Shown in pieces: positions 33,918 through 44,982 of a stretch of 64,000 bases of DNA. Source of the stretch: Actinomyces succiniciruminis (lineage in GTDB: Bacteria > Actinomycetota > Actinomycetes > Actinomycetales > Actinomycetaceae); assembly GCF_900002405.1 (NCBI RefSeq), contig NZ_LK995535.1, positions 11,056-75,055 on the forward strand. The letters run 5' to 3'. The first letter of the stretch is position 1. Each line of letters begins with the position of its first letter. Both the position numbers and the translations under genes were made by a program. The notes under the pieces were generated by a model. The model worked only from the letters and a program-made list of their open reading frames with translations. It was not told the DNA's origin and searched no databases.

Positions 33918-34045
33918 TTTGCACGCCCCTGGGCGACACTGCACGACCCTGGGCGACACTGCACGACCCTGGTGCACATTCCACGACCCCGGGGTGGTCG
34001 TGCAACACACACCAAGGTCGTGGAACGCGGCCCGAGGTCGTGCAA
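33918..34045. repeat. Array A: 20-bp-spaced CACGACC motifs, inverted head to head
   Basis: Four motifs beginning GCACG or CCACG occur at 33921, 33941, 33961 and 33981, exactly 20 bp apart. After a GC-rich centre (CCCCGGGG, 33986-33993), the inverted motif GGTCGTG occurs at 33996, 34016 and 34036, again 20 bp apart. The array fills much of the 505-bp gene-free stretch 33741-34245 between tRNA-Val and the UGPase gene. It shares its centre sequence (CGACCCCGGGGTGGTCG) with array B at 44491-44557. No ORF here looks real. Confidence 0.85.
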
Positions 34046-34108
34046 AACGCAGGACCATTCAGGCAGTCCAAGTAGACGCAGGCAGTCCACACGAGTTTGC
34101 GTCATAGT

Positions 34109-34163
34109 CACGAGTCTTGGAGCTTTACAGGGGCAGGGAGCATGCAAAGCTCCAAGACTCGTG
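34109..34163 (-). terminator. Perfect 18-bp inverted repeat 3' of the UGPase gene
   Basis: Arms 34109-34126 and 34146-34163 are perfectly complementary, with a 19-base loop. It lies 83 bp past the UGPase stop and is the only strong hairpin there, so termination is the simplest role. There is no U-tract, and the long stem could also be an RNA-processing signal. Confidence 0.6.
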
Positions 34164-34245
34164 TATTTGCGATGGAAACGTGTGTGAAGCACGCACCGGC
34201 GCCCATGTGTGCCCGGGGGCCGCCCCTAAGGCGCCGTCGGGCAGC

Positions 34246-35625
34246 TCAGCCCAGCCGGGCGCCGTCGGCGATCACCCCGGGCGCCCCCGCCTCGGTCACG
34301 GTCGCGTCCCCGGTGGCGACGACGTCGGTTCCGAAGGTCCAGTCGCCCCGCACCGTCAGGCTGCGTGCATCGCGGATGGAGGGGACCCCGTGCGGGAAGC
34401 GCGCCTCGAAGTCGGCGATCCGCTTGTAGTAGCGCGGATCCAGGTCGACCACGCAGGCCTGCTCGGGCACCTGCTGCAGCAGCCCGTCGGCATCCACCGC
34501 ATACACGTCCGAACGGACCAGCAGCAGGTCATTGGTGGTCTTGACCGGCAGGAAGCGGCTGCGCGGCACCTCCACGGCGGTGGCGCCGTCGAAGGCCTCC
34601 ACGGCGGCGCCCATGGCGGTTTCCAGCTGGATGACCGGCGTCGACTCGGGGTCGGCGGGGTCGACCGTCTTGGCGTTGCGGATCAGCGGCAGCCCCAGAA
34701 TGCCATTGCGCTCGGTCAGCGTGTCCCGCAGCACCTCCAGGTCGAACCAGAGGTTATTGGTGTGGAAGAAGGGGTGGCGGAACTGGTCGGTGAAGTAGTG
34801 CATCTCCTCGGGCGGCGTCTGCGCGGTGTCGCGCAGGATGATGCGGCCGTCCGCCTTGCGCACCGCCAGGTGGCCGCCCTTGACGTCGGCGGGGGTGCGC
34901 CTGCACAGCTCGGGGGCGTAGGGGGCACCGGAGGCGGCGAACCAGCCGGCGATGCGGGCGCTCGGGGCCGCGCCCAGGTTGTCCGAGTTGGAGGTCATCG
35001 CGTACTTGTAGCCGCGTTCCAGCAGCGCGTCCAGCACGCCGGAGGCCACCAGGGCGGTGTAGATGTCGCCGTGGCCGGGCGGGCACCACTCCAGGCTCGG
35101 GTCCGCCTCCCACTGCACCGGGGTGAGGTCGTCGGCGCGCAACTTGGGCTCCCGGTTCTGCAGGAAGTCCAGCGGGATCCCCTCCACCTCGATGCCCGGG
35201 TGGGCGGCGAGGGCCGCCAGCGTGTCCTCGCGGGTGCGGAAGGAGTCCATGAAGATCAGGGGCAGGGTGACGTCATAGCGGGCGCGGGCGGCCATCACCT
35301 GGTCCACCAGCAGGTCCAGGAAGCTCTTGCCGTCGCGCACCGGCAGCAGTGACTTGGCCCGGTCCATGCCCATGGAGGTGCCGAGCCCCCCGTTGAGCTT
35401 GATCAGGACGGTCTTGCTCAGTGCCTCGCGGGCCGCGGCGTCGTCGACCTCGACGTCGTCTATCGAGTCGATCTGCGTGAGCGGCTCGATGGTGTCCTCG
35501 GGGACGAGCCCGGTGGCTCCCTCCTCAAGGGCGCGGTAGTAGTGGCTGAAAACGTCGATGGCCTGCTCGGCGACGCCGGCGTCGCGCATCTTTGCCTGGG
35601 CAGCGGCCAATCCGGTGGTGCTCAT
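34246..35625 (-). CDS. UTP--glucose-1-phosphate uridylyltransferase, UGP2-like type
   Basis: The 459-aa protein is of the eukaryotic-like UGPase/UDPGP family, not the short GalU type. It has KTVLIKLNGGLGTSMGMDRAKSLLPVR (nucleotide-binding loop), PLIFMDSFRT, WCPPGHGDIYTALVASG, YAMTSNSDNLGA and HPFFHTNNLWFDL. It makes UDP-glucose for glycan or trehalose synthesis. The ATG is six bases after TACCCT. The region -13 to -42 is one copy of a 30-bp direct repeat. The gene is divergent from the DUF2339 gene across array C. Confidence 0.92.
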   Translation of the reverse strand: MSTTGLAAAQAKMRDAGVAEQAIDVFSHYYRALEEGATGLVPEDTIEPLTQIDSIDDVEVDDAAAREALSKTVLIKLNGGLGTSMGMDRAKSLLPVRDGKSFLDLLVDQVMAARARYDVTLPLIFMDSFRTREDTLAALAAHPGIEVEGIPLDFLQNREPKLRADDLTPVQWEADPSLEWCPPGHGDIYTALVASGVLDALLERGYKYAMTSNSDNLGAAPSARIAGWFAASGAPYAPELCRRTPADVKGGHLAVRKADGRIILRDTAQTPPEEMHYFTDQFRHPFFHTNNLWFDLEVLRDTLTERNGILGLPLIRNAKTVDPADPESTPVIQLETAMGAAVEAFDGATAVEVPRSRFLPVKTTNDLLLVRSDVYAVDADGLLQQVPEQACVVDLDPRYYKRIADFEARFPHGVPSIRDARSLTVRGDWTFGTDVVATGDATVTEAGAPGVIADGARLG

Positions 35626-35631
35626 GGGAAA

Positions 35632-35637
35632 AGGGTA
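35632..35637 (-). promoter_or_regulatory. -10 box of the UGPase gene (leaderless)
   Basis: TACCCT, six bases (TTTCCC) before the ATG. The 30-bp direct repeat starts one base further upstream. Confidence 0.65.
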
Positions 35638-35638
35638 T

Positions 35639-35668
35639 CCCACCGCGCCCAAGTCTCCGTATCAAAGT
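35639..35668 (+). repeat. 30-bp direct repeat, left copy
   Basis: CCCACCGCGCCCAAG...ATCAAAGT. It matches the copy at 36043-36072 at 29 of 30 positions, in the same orientation. The two copies bracket array C. This copy overlaps the upstream promoter region of UGPase. Confidence 0.85.
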
Positions 35669-35735
35669 GGCCGCTCGCGCTTGTGGTGGTGGTCGGCCGC
35701 CAGGCGAAGGCTGTACGTGGGGACGGAGAGGCAAC

Positions 35736-36020
35736 GGGACGTTCTCACCGGACAAAGGACGTACTCGGGCTGACGAGGTCGTTTTGGCCGCGCAGAGGAC
35801 GTTCTCGGGACGGCGGGGACGTCGTCGCGGGGCTGCGTCGGGGTCGACGGTTCGTGTGTTCCAGTGACGGTTCGTCACCTAGCAGCAACGGTTCGGCATG
35901 AACGACGACGGTACGTACACCTACCCCACGAACCGTCACCGGATGTGCCGAACCGTCGACCGCAACACACGAACCGTCAACCAAAGGGACGAACCGTCAG
36001 ACGGAGCGCACGAAGCGTCG
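35736..36020. repeat. Array C: two sets of 20-21-bp-spaced motifs, the second inverted head to head
   Basis: First set: GGACGTNCTC-like motifs at 35736, 35756, 35776, 35796 and 35816, exactly 20 bp apart. Second set: ACGGTTCG at 35847, 35867, 35888 and 35908, then its inverse CGAACCGT at 35929, 35949, 35970, 35990 and (degenerate) 36011. Spacing is 20 or 21 bp throughout. The architecture matches arrays A and B, but the motif differs. It lies in the 483-bp gene-free gap between the divergent UGPase and DUF2339 genes. Confidence 0.85.
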
Positions 36021-36042
36021 CGCCCGATCCACCGCCCATCAG

Positions 36043-36072
36043 CCCACTGCGCCCAAGTCTCCGTATCAAAGT
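36043..36072 (+). repeat. 30-bp direct repeat, right copy
   Basis: Second copy of the repeat at 35639-35668, differing by one base (CACT for CACC). It lies 36 bases before the DUF2339 start codon. Together the copies flank 374 bp containing array C, as would arise from duplication of a single ancestral site. Confidence 0.85.
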
Positions 36073-36108
36073 CGTGACAACGCCGCAACCTTGCCGGATC
36101 CTTGAATC

Positions 36109-38406
36109 ATGGATTCCCAAGAGCGCGCACGATTCGATGAGGTGATCGCGCGTCTGGACGCCCTGGAGCGTGAGGTCGGACGGTTGGAGGGACAAGTCGC
36201 TCGCCTGTCCTCCGGGCCCGCCGTCACGCTGTCCCCCGGGCCCGCCACCCGGCAGCCCGCCCGGGACATGTCCACTACCGCCTACGTTCCCGATCCGTAT
36301 GCACCCCCACACCAGCAGCCGCCGCAGCCGACGCCGCCGCACTCCCCCGACGCCGGAGCCCGACCCGCCGCCCAAATGCCTCCGGCGCGGGAGGGTAACT
36401 TGGGCGCCTATCTGCTGTCCGGCGCGGCGGCGCTGCTGGTGCTGCTGGCCGCGGTGAGCCTCATTGCGCTGGTTTGGGAGCAGATTCCCGACGGCTGGAA
36501 GGTCGGCGGGCTCGGACTGATGTCCCTCGCCATGGTCTCCGCGGGCACCACGCTGGCGGAGAATCGGCCCCGCCTGCAGGTGGCGGCGGCCACCGTAACC
36601 GGTACGGGTGGGGCCTTGGGCTTCGTAACCATCATTGGCGCGGTCCTGCTCGTGCACCTACAAGCCCCCGTGGCCATGGCGCTGATGGCCGCCTGGGGGT
36701 TCGTGCTGATACTGGTGTCCTGGACCGCCGGGCAGTTCTTCACCGCCGTGGTTTCCGCCCTTGGCGCCCTGGTCACGGTTGGTTTCGCGTGGGTGCAGGC
36801 CAATGCGCATCCGGGGCGGGCGGCATTGGTGTGGGTGCTCGTGAACGGCTACCTGATCGCCCTCGCAGCGGTGTCCGCGCTGCTGGCGCACTTTGCGCGG
36901 CGGATGCGCCATGCCGTCTGGCTGCCCACCACCTCCATGGCGGTGACGGGGACGGCGCTGGTGATCGGGCCGACCGTTCTGCTGCGCGGCGGGTCCCCGA
37001 CCGGGGTCGCCCTGCTGTGTCTGCCGGCCGTCGTGCTGCTGGTTCAGGCGCATCACTCCGGGCGGCTGCTGTCACGCACGGCCGGGCGCGCCGCGGCCGC
37101 TTGGGAATGGGGCGCCGTGGGTGCCGCAATGGTGCTGGCCGTGCTGCACCTGGGACTGGATCCGGTGGCCCCGTCGGCGGCCCGTGCCCTGACCGCCGTG
37201 GTGCTCCTGGCGGCTGCGGTCGCCTCCACCGCGGCGCTGCTTGCCGACGGCGGTGCGGCTGCCTGGCCGCGGAACGTGGCCGGGGTGAACCTGGGGGTGA
37301 TGGTGGGCATCGGTGCCGCCGTCTTCGCCGTGGAGCCCCGCCTGCTACTGCCTGCGGTACTGGCGGTGGGGCTGGCCGGCGCCCCGGTGGTCCGTGTCGG
37401 GCAAGCCGCACCGATCCTGATACTGCCGCTGGCGGGCCTGGCGGCCTTCGCGCTCGCCACCCGGGCACATTCAGACAGGGACGCCGTCGGACTCGCACTC
37501 GTCGCGGTGGCGACCGGAGTCGGCCTGAGCCTGCTGCTGGAGAGCCGACTCAACCCGGCCCGGAGTCCCGGGCGCACGCAACAGGCACGCGTCGACCTGC
37601 TGACCGCGGCCGTCTGGCTGATCGGCGCGGACCTGGTGGTGGTGCTGCCCGCGCTGGTCGCGCGGCTGGTCCCGGGCGGCTCCGCAGCCCCGCTGGTGGG
37701 TGGTGTGTGCGCCCTGGCGCTGACGGGTCTGGGGCTGTTCACCCGTGGATGCACTCCACTCGCGCTCGCCTCGGGGACCCACGCCGGCGCCATCGAGGGC
37801 GCAAATGGGCCGCGCACGCCGCGAATTCCCGCGACTCCAGTCATCGGCTGGGTGGGGTTCGCGCTGCTGTGCCTGCAGGCGCTCGTCATCCTGGCGCGCG
37901 CGGATTCCGCGGGCGACCGGCTGGTGGCGGCACCGCTGGTGGTGCTGGGCCTGGTGCTCGCGGTGGCGGCGGCCCGCCTGTTGCTGCCCTGGCTGCGGCG
38001 CGCGGGCGCCGGCACGGCCACCGCCATCTCGCTCAGCGTGGCGCTGTGGTGGTCGGTAATGGTCCTCACCGGTGCGTCGGCGACCTCGTTGCTGGTCACC
38101 GGTGTGGTGCTGGCGACCGGCGCAGTGGGCATTGTGCTCGGCTTCCGGGCGCGGGCGGTCGCACTGCGCCACTACGGGCTGACACTAGTGATGCTGGTGG
38201 TGGTCAAGCTCGCGGTGCTGGACCTGGCGGACGGGAACTCGCTCACCCAGATCCTGGCACTGCTGGTGGCCGGGCTGGCGTGCTTCTGCCTGTCGTTGGT
38301 TTACAACCGTTTCGCGCACGAGCAGGCGAAGCGGAACGCGGCCGGGGCGGTCCCCGCCGGCGGCATCAGTCCAGCAGGTCGCGGTGGATCGTCGTATCCC
38401 CGGTGA
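36109..38406 (+). CDS. DUF2339 polytopic membrane protein
   Basis: The 765-aa protein starts with a short coiled coil (FDEVIARLDALEREVGRLEGQVARL). A Pro-rich linker to about residue 95 follows, then REGNLGAYLLSGAAALLVLLAAVSLIALVWEQIPDGWKVGGLGLMSL and some 18-20 hydrophobic helices. This layout is typical of DUF2339 proteins, whose role is unknown (envelope function has been suggested for related giants). Its 3' end overlaps the convergent pdxT gene by 41 bp. The start codon is ATG at 36109, with no strong Shine-Dalgarno sequence. Confidence 0.82.
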   Translation: MDSQERARFDEVIARLDALEREVGRLEGQVARLSSGPAVTLSPGPATRQPARDMSTTAYVPDPYAPPHQQPPQPTPPHSPDAGARPAAQMPPAREGNLGAYLLSGAAALLVLLAAVSLIALVWEQIPDGWKVGGLGLMSLAMVSAGTTLAENRPRLQVAAATVTGTGGALGFVTIIGAVLLVHLQAPVAMALMAAWGFVLILVSWTAGQFFTAVVSALGALVTVGFAWVQANAHPGRAALVWVLVNGYLIALAAVSALLAHFARRMRHAVWLPTTSMAVTGTALVIGPTVLLRGGSPTGVALLCLPAVVLLVQAHHSGRLLSRTAGRAAAAWEWGAVGAAMVLAVLHLGLDPVAPSAARALTAVVLLAAAVASTAALLADGGAAAWPRNVAGVNLGVMVGIGAAVFAVEPRLLLPAVLAVGLAGAPVVRVGQAAPILILPLAGLAAFALATRAHSDRDAVGLALVAVATGVGLSLLLESRLNPARSPGRTQQARVDLLTAAVWLIGADLVVVLPALVARLVPGGSAAPLVGGVCALALTGLGLFTRGCTPLALASGTHAGAIEGANGPRTPRIPATPVIGWVGFALLCLQALVILARADSAGDRLVAAPLVVLGLVLAVAAARLLLPWLRRAGAGTATAISLSVALWWSVMVLTGASATSLLVTGVVLATGAVGIVLGFRARAVALRHYGLTLVMLVVVKLAVLDLADGNSLTQILALLVAGLACFCLSLVYNRFAHEQAKRNAAGAVPAGGISPAGRGGSSYPR

Positions 38407-38929
38407 GCTCGGGGTGGAAGGAGACGCCGATGATCCGCTGCTCTCCCTCCCCCTGCTCGACGCCGACGATCGCCGGCTCGGCCCCATAGCGGCCGCCGCC
38501 CTGCCAGGTTGAGCAGACGCGCACGCCGCCGCCCACCCGGGTCACGCGCGGTGCACGGATGAAGGCGGCCACGACGCTCCCGTCCTTCCAGGGCAGGCGG
38601 GCGGTGGCGGAGTCCGCCTGAGGGCCGAAGGCGTTGCGCTCGACGTCGACGTCCAGCACCCCCAGCGTCGCCAGGAGGATCACGCCCGCGCAGGTGCCGA
38701 GCGTCGGCACCCTGCGGGCGGCATCCCTGATGCCCTCGGTCAGGTCGAAGGCGGTCAGCAGCCGGTGCAGCGTCGTCGACTCCCCGCCTGGCAGCACGAG
38801 CGCCTCAATGCCCTCCAGGTCGCCGATCCGGCGCACCGGCCGGGGACGGTGGCCGAGCGCCTCGATCATGCGGGCGTGCTCGGCCACTCCTCCCTGAAGC
38901 GCCAGGACGCCGACGACGCGCCCGCTCAC
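38366..38929 (-). CDS. pdxT: Pyridoxal 5'-phosphate synthase glutaminase subunit
   Basis: The 187-aa class I glutamine amidotransferase has [36 protein letters not shown], nucleophile Cys in [13 protein letters not shown], and the His/Glu pair in [11 protein letters not shown]. It supplies ammonia to PdxS. Its start overlaps the pdxS stop by four bases, which fits the 1:1 PdxS-PdxT complex. The 3' end overlaps the opposite-strand DUF2339 gene. Confidence 0.96.
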   Translation of the reverse strand: MSGRVVGVLALQGGVAEHARMIEALGHRPRPVRRIGDLEGIEALVLPGGESTTLHRLLTAFDLTEGIRDAARRVPTLGTCAGVILLATLGVLDVDVERNAFGPQADSATARLPWKDGSVVAAFIRAPRVTRVGGGVRVCSTWQGGGRYGAEPAIVGVEQGEGEQRIIGVSFHPELTGDTTIHRDLLD

Positions 38930-39855
38930 CAGCCGCGCTCCGCCAGCCGGTGCGGCGCGGGCAGGTCGGCCACGTTGATGCCCACCATCGCCTCGCCCAG
39001 CCCCCGGGACACCTCCGCGATCACGGCCGGGTCGTCGTAGGCGGCGGTGGCCCGGACGATCGCGGCCGCGCGGGCGGCGGGGTCGCCGGACTTGAATATG
39101 CCGGAGCCGACGAAGACGCCGTCGGCACCTAACTGCATCATCATGGCCGCATCGGCGGGGGTGGCGATCCCGCCGGCGGTGAACAGCACCACCGGCAGGT
39201 CCCCGCTGCGGGCTACCTCGGCCACCAGGTCGTAGGGAGCAGCCAGCTCCTTGGCGGCAACGTAGAGCTCGTCCTCACGCAGGCCGCGCAGGCGGGCGAT
39301 CTCCTCCTTGATGGTGCGGATGTGACGGGTCGCCTCGGACACGTCCCCGGTGCCGGCCTCACCCTTGGAGCGGATCATGGCGGCGCCCTCGGCGATGCGC
39401 CGCAGGGCCTCACCCAGGTTCGTGGCACCGCAGACGAAGGGCACGGTGAAGCGCTGCTTGTCGATGTGGTGGGCGTAGTCCGCCGGCGACAGGACCTCGG
39501 ACTCGTCGATGTAGTCCACGCCGAGGTGCTGTAGGACCTGCGCCTCGACGAAGTGGCCGATGCGGGCCTTGGCCATCACGGGGATGGAGACGGCGTCGAT
39601 GATGGCGGAGATCAGGTCGGGGTCGGACATGCGGGCCACGCCGCCCTGGGCGCGGATATCGGCGGGGACGCGCTCAAGTGCCATGACGGCGACGGCGCCG
39701 GCGTCCTCGGCGATGCGCGCCTGCTCCGGGGTAACCACATCCATGATCACGCCGCCCTTGAGCATGTCGGCCAGGCCCCGTTTGACCAGGGGCGAGCCGG
39801 TGCCCGCGGGAATGGCAGCGGAATCGGGGACGGCGGGAGTTGCGCGTGTGCTCAT
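38926..39855 (-). CDS. pdxS: Pyridoxal 5'-phosphate synthase lyase subunit
   Basis: The 309-aa TIM-barrel enzyme shows [107 protein letters not shown] and [37 protein letters not shown]. It builds PLP from ribose-5-phosphate, glyceraldehyde-3-phosphate and ammonia. The start at 39855 removes a non-conserved 22-residue extension. It is divergent from pdxR. Confidence 0.97.
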   Translation of the reverse strand: MSTRATPAVPDSAAIPAGTGSPLVKRGLADMLKGGVIMDVVTPEQARIAEDAGAVAVMALERVPADIRAQGGVARMSDPDLISAIIDAVSIPVMAKARIGHFVEAQVLQHLGVDYIDESEVLSPADYAHHIDKQRFTVPFVCGATNLGEALRRIAEGAAMIRSKGEAGTGDVSEATRHIRTIKEEIARLRGLREDELYVAAKELAAPYDLVAEVARSGDLPVVLFTAGGIATPADAAMMMQLGADGVFVGSGIFKSGDPAARAAAIVRATAAYDDPAVIAEVSRGLGEAMVGINVADLPAPHRLAERGW

Positions 39856-39889
39856 GGCGCCATGCTCGCGACACCGGTGGGCCATTGTC

Positions 39890-39920
39890 TGGTCCACAAT
39901 GGGGACAATTCTCTGGACCA
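39890..39920. promoter_or_regulatory. Probable PdxR operator between pdxS and pdxR
   Basis: TGGTCCA at 39890-39896 and TGGACCA at 39914-39920 form an inverted repeat. Each is preceded by TC (TCTGGTCCA, TCTGGACCA), so a direct-repeat reading is also possible. Centre-to-centre spacing is 24 bp. The site lies between the divergent pdxS and pdxR start codons, the expected place for MocR/PdxR binding, which often uses paired half-sites. Confidence 0.6.
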
Positions 39921-39931
39921 CCGGCTAGCCT

Positions 39932-41365
39932 GTGTCGGAGATGGCGGCGGTTTGCGCAGCCGACGCGCTCGGTTCAACAGGTATGGGAGGCGGTCGGGTG
40001 ATCATCGACCACGGGCAGCCACTCCCCCAGCAGGTCGTGGTGGACATCCGCGGCCGCGTGGCGCGCGGCGAGCTCGCACCTGGGGACCCGCTCCCCGCCA
40101 CCCGACTGCTCGCACGGGAGCTCGGCATTTCGCGTGGGAGCGTCGTGACCGCCTACGAGCAGCTCGTGGCCGAGGGCTTTCTCACCGCCACGCACGGTGG
40201 CACCCGCGTCAACCCGGAGCTGCCCCGGCCGTTGCCGCAACGGCGTGCACGCCCCGCCGGCGCGCCTGCGGACTCTCAACCCACCGAGCTGAGGCCGGGG
40301 GCACCGGTCACCGGGGTACTCACCACCGGCCTGTGGCGCTCCGCCTGGCGGGCCGCCGCCGCGGATCCGCGACCGCACCCCGCCTCCGGCTCCGCCGAGC
40401 TGCGCGAGCTCCTGGCCACCCATATTCGGCGCACCCGCCAGGTCGACGTCGATCCGGAACGCATTCTGGTGACGGCGGGGGCGCGCGATGGCCTGCGGCT
40501 GGCCCTGGCCGCGCTGGGCGGCCGCGGGAGCGCCTCAGGCACGGGGACGCTGGCGGTCGAGGAGCCCGGCTACCCCTCACTCACCGGCATTCCCCGGGCG
40601 CTGGGCTGGCGCACGGTCCCGGTCGACACCGCCGCCTTCCGGGAGGCTCCCACATCGCCGGCACTTCCCGCCGGGGCGCAGGCGGTGCTGGTCACGCCGA
40701 ATCACCAGTTCCCGTGGGGCGAGCGCATGCCCGCCGGGCAGCGCCTGTCCCTGTTGGGGGCGGCGCGCCGGGCAGAGGCGATGATCATTGAGGATGACTA
40801 CGACGCCGAGCTGCGCAGCGCGCCCGCACCCCTGCTGTCCCTGGACCCCGGCGAGCGGGTCATCATGCTCGGCTCCTTTGCGAAGACCCTGAGCCCCGCC
40901 GTCGGCCTGGGCTACCTGGTGGCGCCCGCGCCGCTGCTGGAGCGGATGCGCCCGCTGTGCGTGCCCGTGTCCGGGATCGTGCAGGACGCGATGACCCGCT
41001 TCCTCGCCCAGGACGGCCTGCGCCGGCACGTGGCCCGGGCGCGTCGGATCGAGCGGCAGCGGCGGGCGCTGTTCACCGAGGTGTTCCCGGAGGGCGTACC
41101 CATGGAGGGTGGGCTCCACGCCGTCGTCCTGCTGGCGCCGCAGGCGGATGAGGCGGGCGCCGTGGCCGCGTGTCACCGCGCGGGTTTGGGAGTCGCCGGA
41201 ATGTCCGCGTACTGGGCCTCACCGGGAGCGGCAGCCGGCCCGGGCGTGGTGCTCGGCCTGGGCGCGCGCACGCCCGAGCGCCTGCGGGAGCTGCTGATAC
41301 GGCTGCGGGAGGCGCTCGCCCCCTACGGTCCTAGGCCCCGGCCGGAGCGCGCCGCCCGGGACTAG
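39932..41365 (+). CDS. pdxR: MocR/PdxR-family regulator (GntR HTH fused to aminotransferase fold)
   Basis: The protein (up to 477 aa) has a winged HTH (QQVVVDIRGRVARGELAPGDPLPATRLLARELGISRGSVVTAYEQLVAEGFL). A fold-type I aminotransferase domain follows, with EEPGYPSL, VTPNHQFPWGERM, IEDDYDAEL and PLP-binding Lys in LGSFAKTLSP. Such proteins sense PLP and activate pdxST when PLP is low. The divergent pdxS confirms the assignment. The start is uncertain: GTG at 39932, ATG at 39941 or ATG at 39983 all precede the HTH. Confidence 0.92.
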   Translation: MSEMAAVCAADALGSTGMGGGRVIIDHGQPLPQQVVVDIRGRVARGELAPGDPLPATRLLARELGISRGSVVTAYEQLVAEGFLTATHGGTRVNPELPRPLPQRRARPAGAPADSQPTELRPGAPVTGVLTTGLWRSAWRAAAADPRPHPASGSAELRELLATHIRRTRQVDVDPERILVTAGARDGLRLALAALGGRGSASGTGTLAVEEPGYPSLTGIPRALGWRTVPVDTAAFREAPTSPALPAGAQAVLVTPNHQFPWGERMPAGQRLSLLGAARRAEAMIIEDDYDAELRSAPAPLLSLDPGERVIMLGSFAKTLSPAVGLGYLVAPAPLLERMRPLCVPVSGIVQDAMTRFLAQDGLRRHVARARRIERQRRALFTEVFPEGVPMEGGLHAVVLLAPQADEAGAVAACHRAGLGVAGMSAYWASPGAAAGPGVVLGLGARTPERLRELLIRLREALAPYGPRPRPERAARD

Positions 41366-41399
41366 CGGAACCGGTCCGCAGCCCCGGCGGCGGAGCCGG

Positions 41400-44252
<2,853 letters not shown>

Positions 44253-44490
44253 GGGGTCAGAGTGTAGGGCCAAGGCCCCGCTTTCGTACACCCGTTCGAC
44301 TGCGTGAGGCGAAGCGGTGGACCCACGTTTGCCGGGCGCCAGCGCCACCACCCTCATAGACCCCTCCGGCGCGGCGTCAACGGCCCGCCGGCGCCCCTGA
44401 CCGCCCGTACACGTCTCAACGGTCCCTCGCCCGGCACCGCCGCGGAGGCTCCCGAGCCGCCGCTCCCGCCTCTTCCTGGGCGGCGGGCAG

Positions 44491-44557
44491 ACGTTTTACG
44501 ACCTTGGGGTACGTTTTACGACCCCGGGGTGGTCGTAAAACGTACCCCAAGGTCGTG
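44491..44557. repeat. Array B: 20-bp-spaced TACGACC motifs, inverted head to head
   Basis: Two direct units start at 44491 and 44511 (ACGTTTTACGACCTTGGGGT and ACGTTTTACGACCCCGGGGT). Inverted units start at 44531 and 44551 (GGTCGTAAAACGTACCCCAA and a degenerate partner). All are exactly 20 bp apart. It shares the centre CGACCCCGGGGTGGTCG with array A. It lies in the 399-bp gene-free gap between uvrA and the yciI-like gene. The rest of that gap is GC-rich sequence without a recognisable gene. Confidence 0.85.
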
Positions 44558-44639
44558 AACTGCGACAGATCACCGCGATAGGTCTCCCCCACGGGCACGG
44601 ACAAGACCGGATCGCCCACCACGGCCGCGACCCGATGGC

Positions 44640-44645
44640 TAGGCT
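44640..44645 (+). promoter_or_regulatory. -10 box of the yciI-like gene (leaderless)
   Basis: TAGGCT, six bases (GACCGC) before the ATG at 44652. Confidence 0.65.
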
Positions 44646-44651
44646 GACCGC

Positions 44652-44936
44652 ATGAGCAAGATCTTCACCGTCGAGTACCACTACGTCACCGACCAGGACG
44701 AGGCCATGGCCGAGGTCCGCCCCACCCACCGCGCCTTCAACGCCGCGCTGGCCGAGCAGGACCGGCTGCTCGCCGCCGGCCCCTACGTGGGCACGCACGA
44801 TGCGCTCATCGTGGTGCGCGCCGACGACGCCGCTGGCGCCCTGGCCCTGCTGGAGGAGGACCCCTTCAACCAGGCGGGCTTCATAGCCGAGCGCATCGCA
44901 CGCGAGTACAATCCTGTTATTGGTCGACTAGCATAA
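44652..44936 (+). CDS. YCII-domain protein
   Basis: The 94-aa ferredoxin-fold protein matches the YCII family: FTVEYHYVTDQDEAMAEVRPTHRAFNAALAEQDRLLAAGPY and DALIVVRADDAAGALALLEEDPFNQAGFIAERIAREYNPVIG. Members have a conserved His-Asp pair and weak hydrolase-like activity; the physiological role is unknown. The last nine codons (AAT CCT GTT ATT GGT CGA CTA GCA region) are much more A/T-rich than the rest, so the edge of the AT-rich island that follows appears to fall inside this gene. Confidence 0.88.
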   Translation: MSKIFTVEYHYVTDQDEAMAEVRPTHRAFNAALAEQDRLLAAGPYVGTHDALIVVRADDAAGALALLEEDPFNQAGFIAERIAREYNPVIGRLA

Positions 44937-44982
44937 GTCTTAACATAACGCATTACACAAAACCAACTCAAAGGACCCTGAC

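Noticed and set aside
33741-34245. A protein-coding gene between tRNA-Val and UGPase (several 60-170-aa frames)
   Set aside because: These frames are produced by the periodic array and hairpin; none has a domain, a start signal or codon bias like the neighbours.
33918-36020. CRISPR arrays
   Set aside because: The repeats are about 7-13 bp with 20-bp steps and an inverted second half. There are no 25-40-bp repeats, no unique long spacers and no cas genes.
35639-36072. Phage or integron attachment sites (30-bp direct repeats)
   Set aside because: No integrase or cargo gene lies between the repeats and no tRNA is involved; only array C is enclosed.
38366-38406. Frameshift at the DUF2339/pdxT overlap
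   Set aside because: The pdxT frame is intact to its conserved end; the 41-bp convergent overlap only affects the non-conserved tail of the DUF2339 protein.
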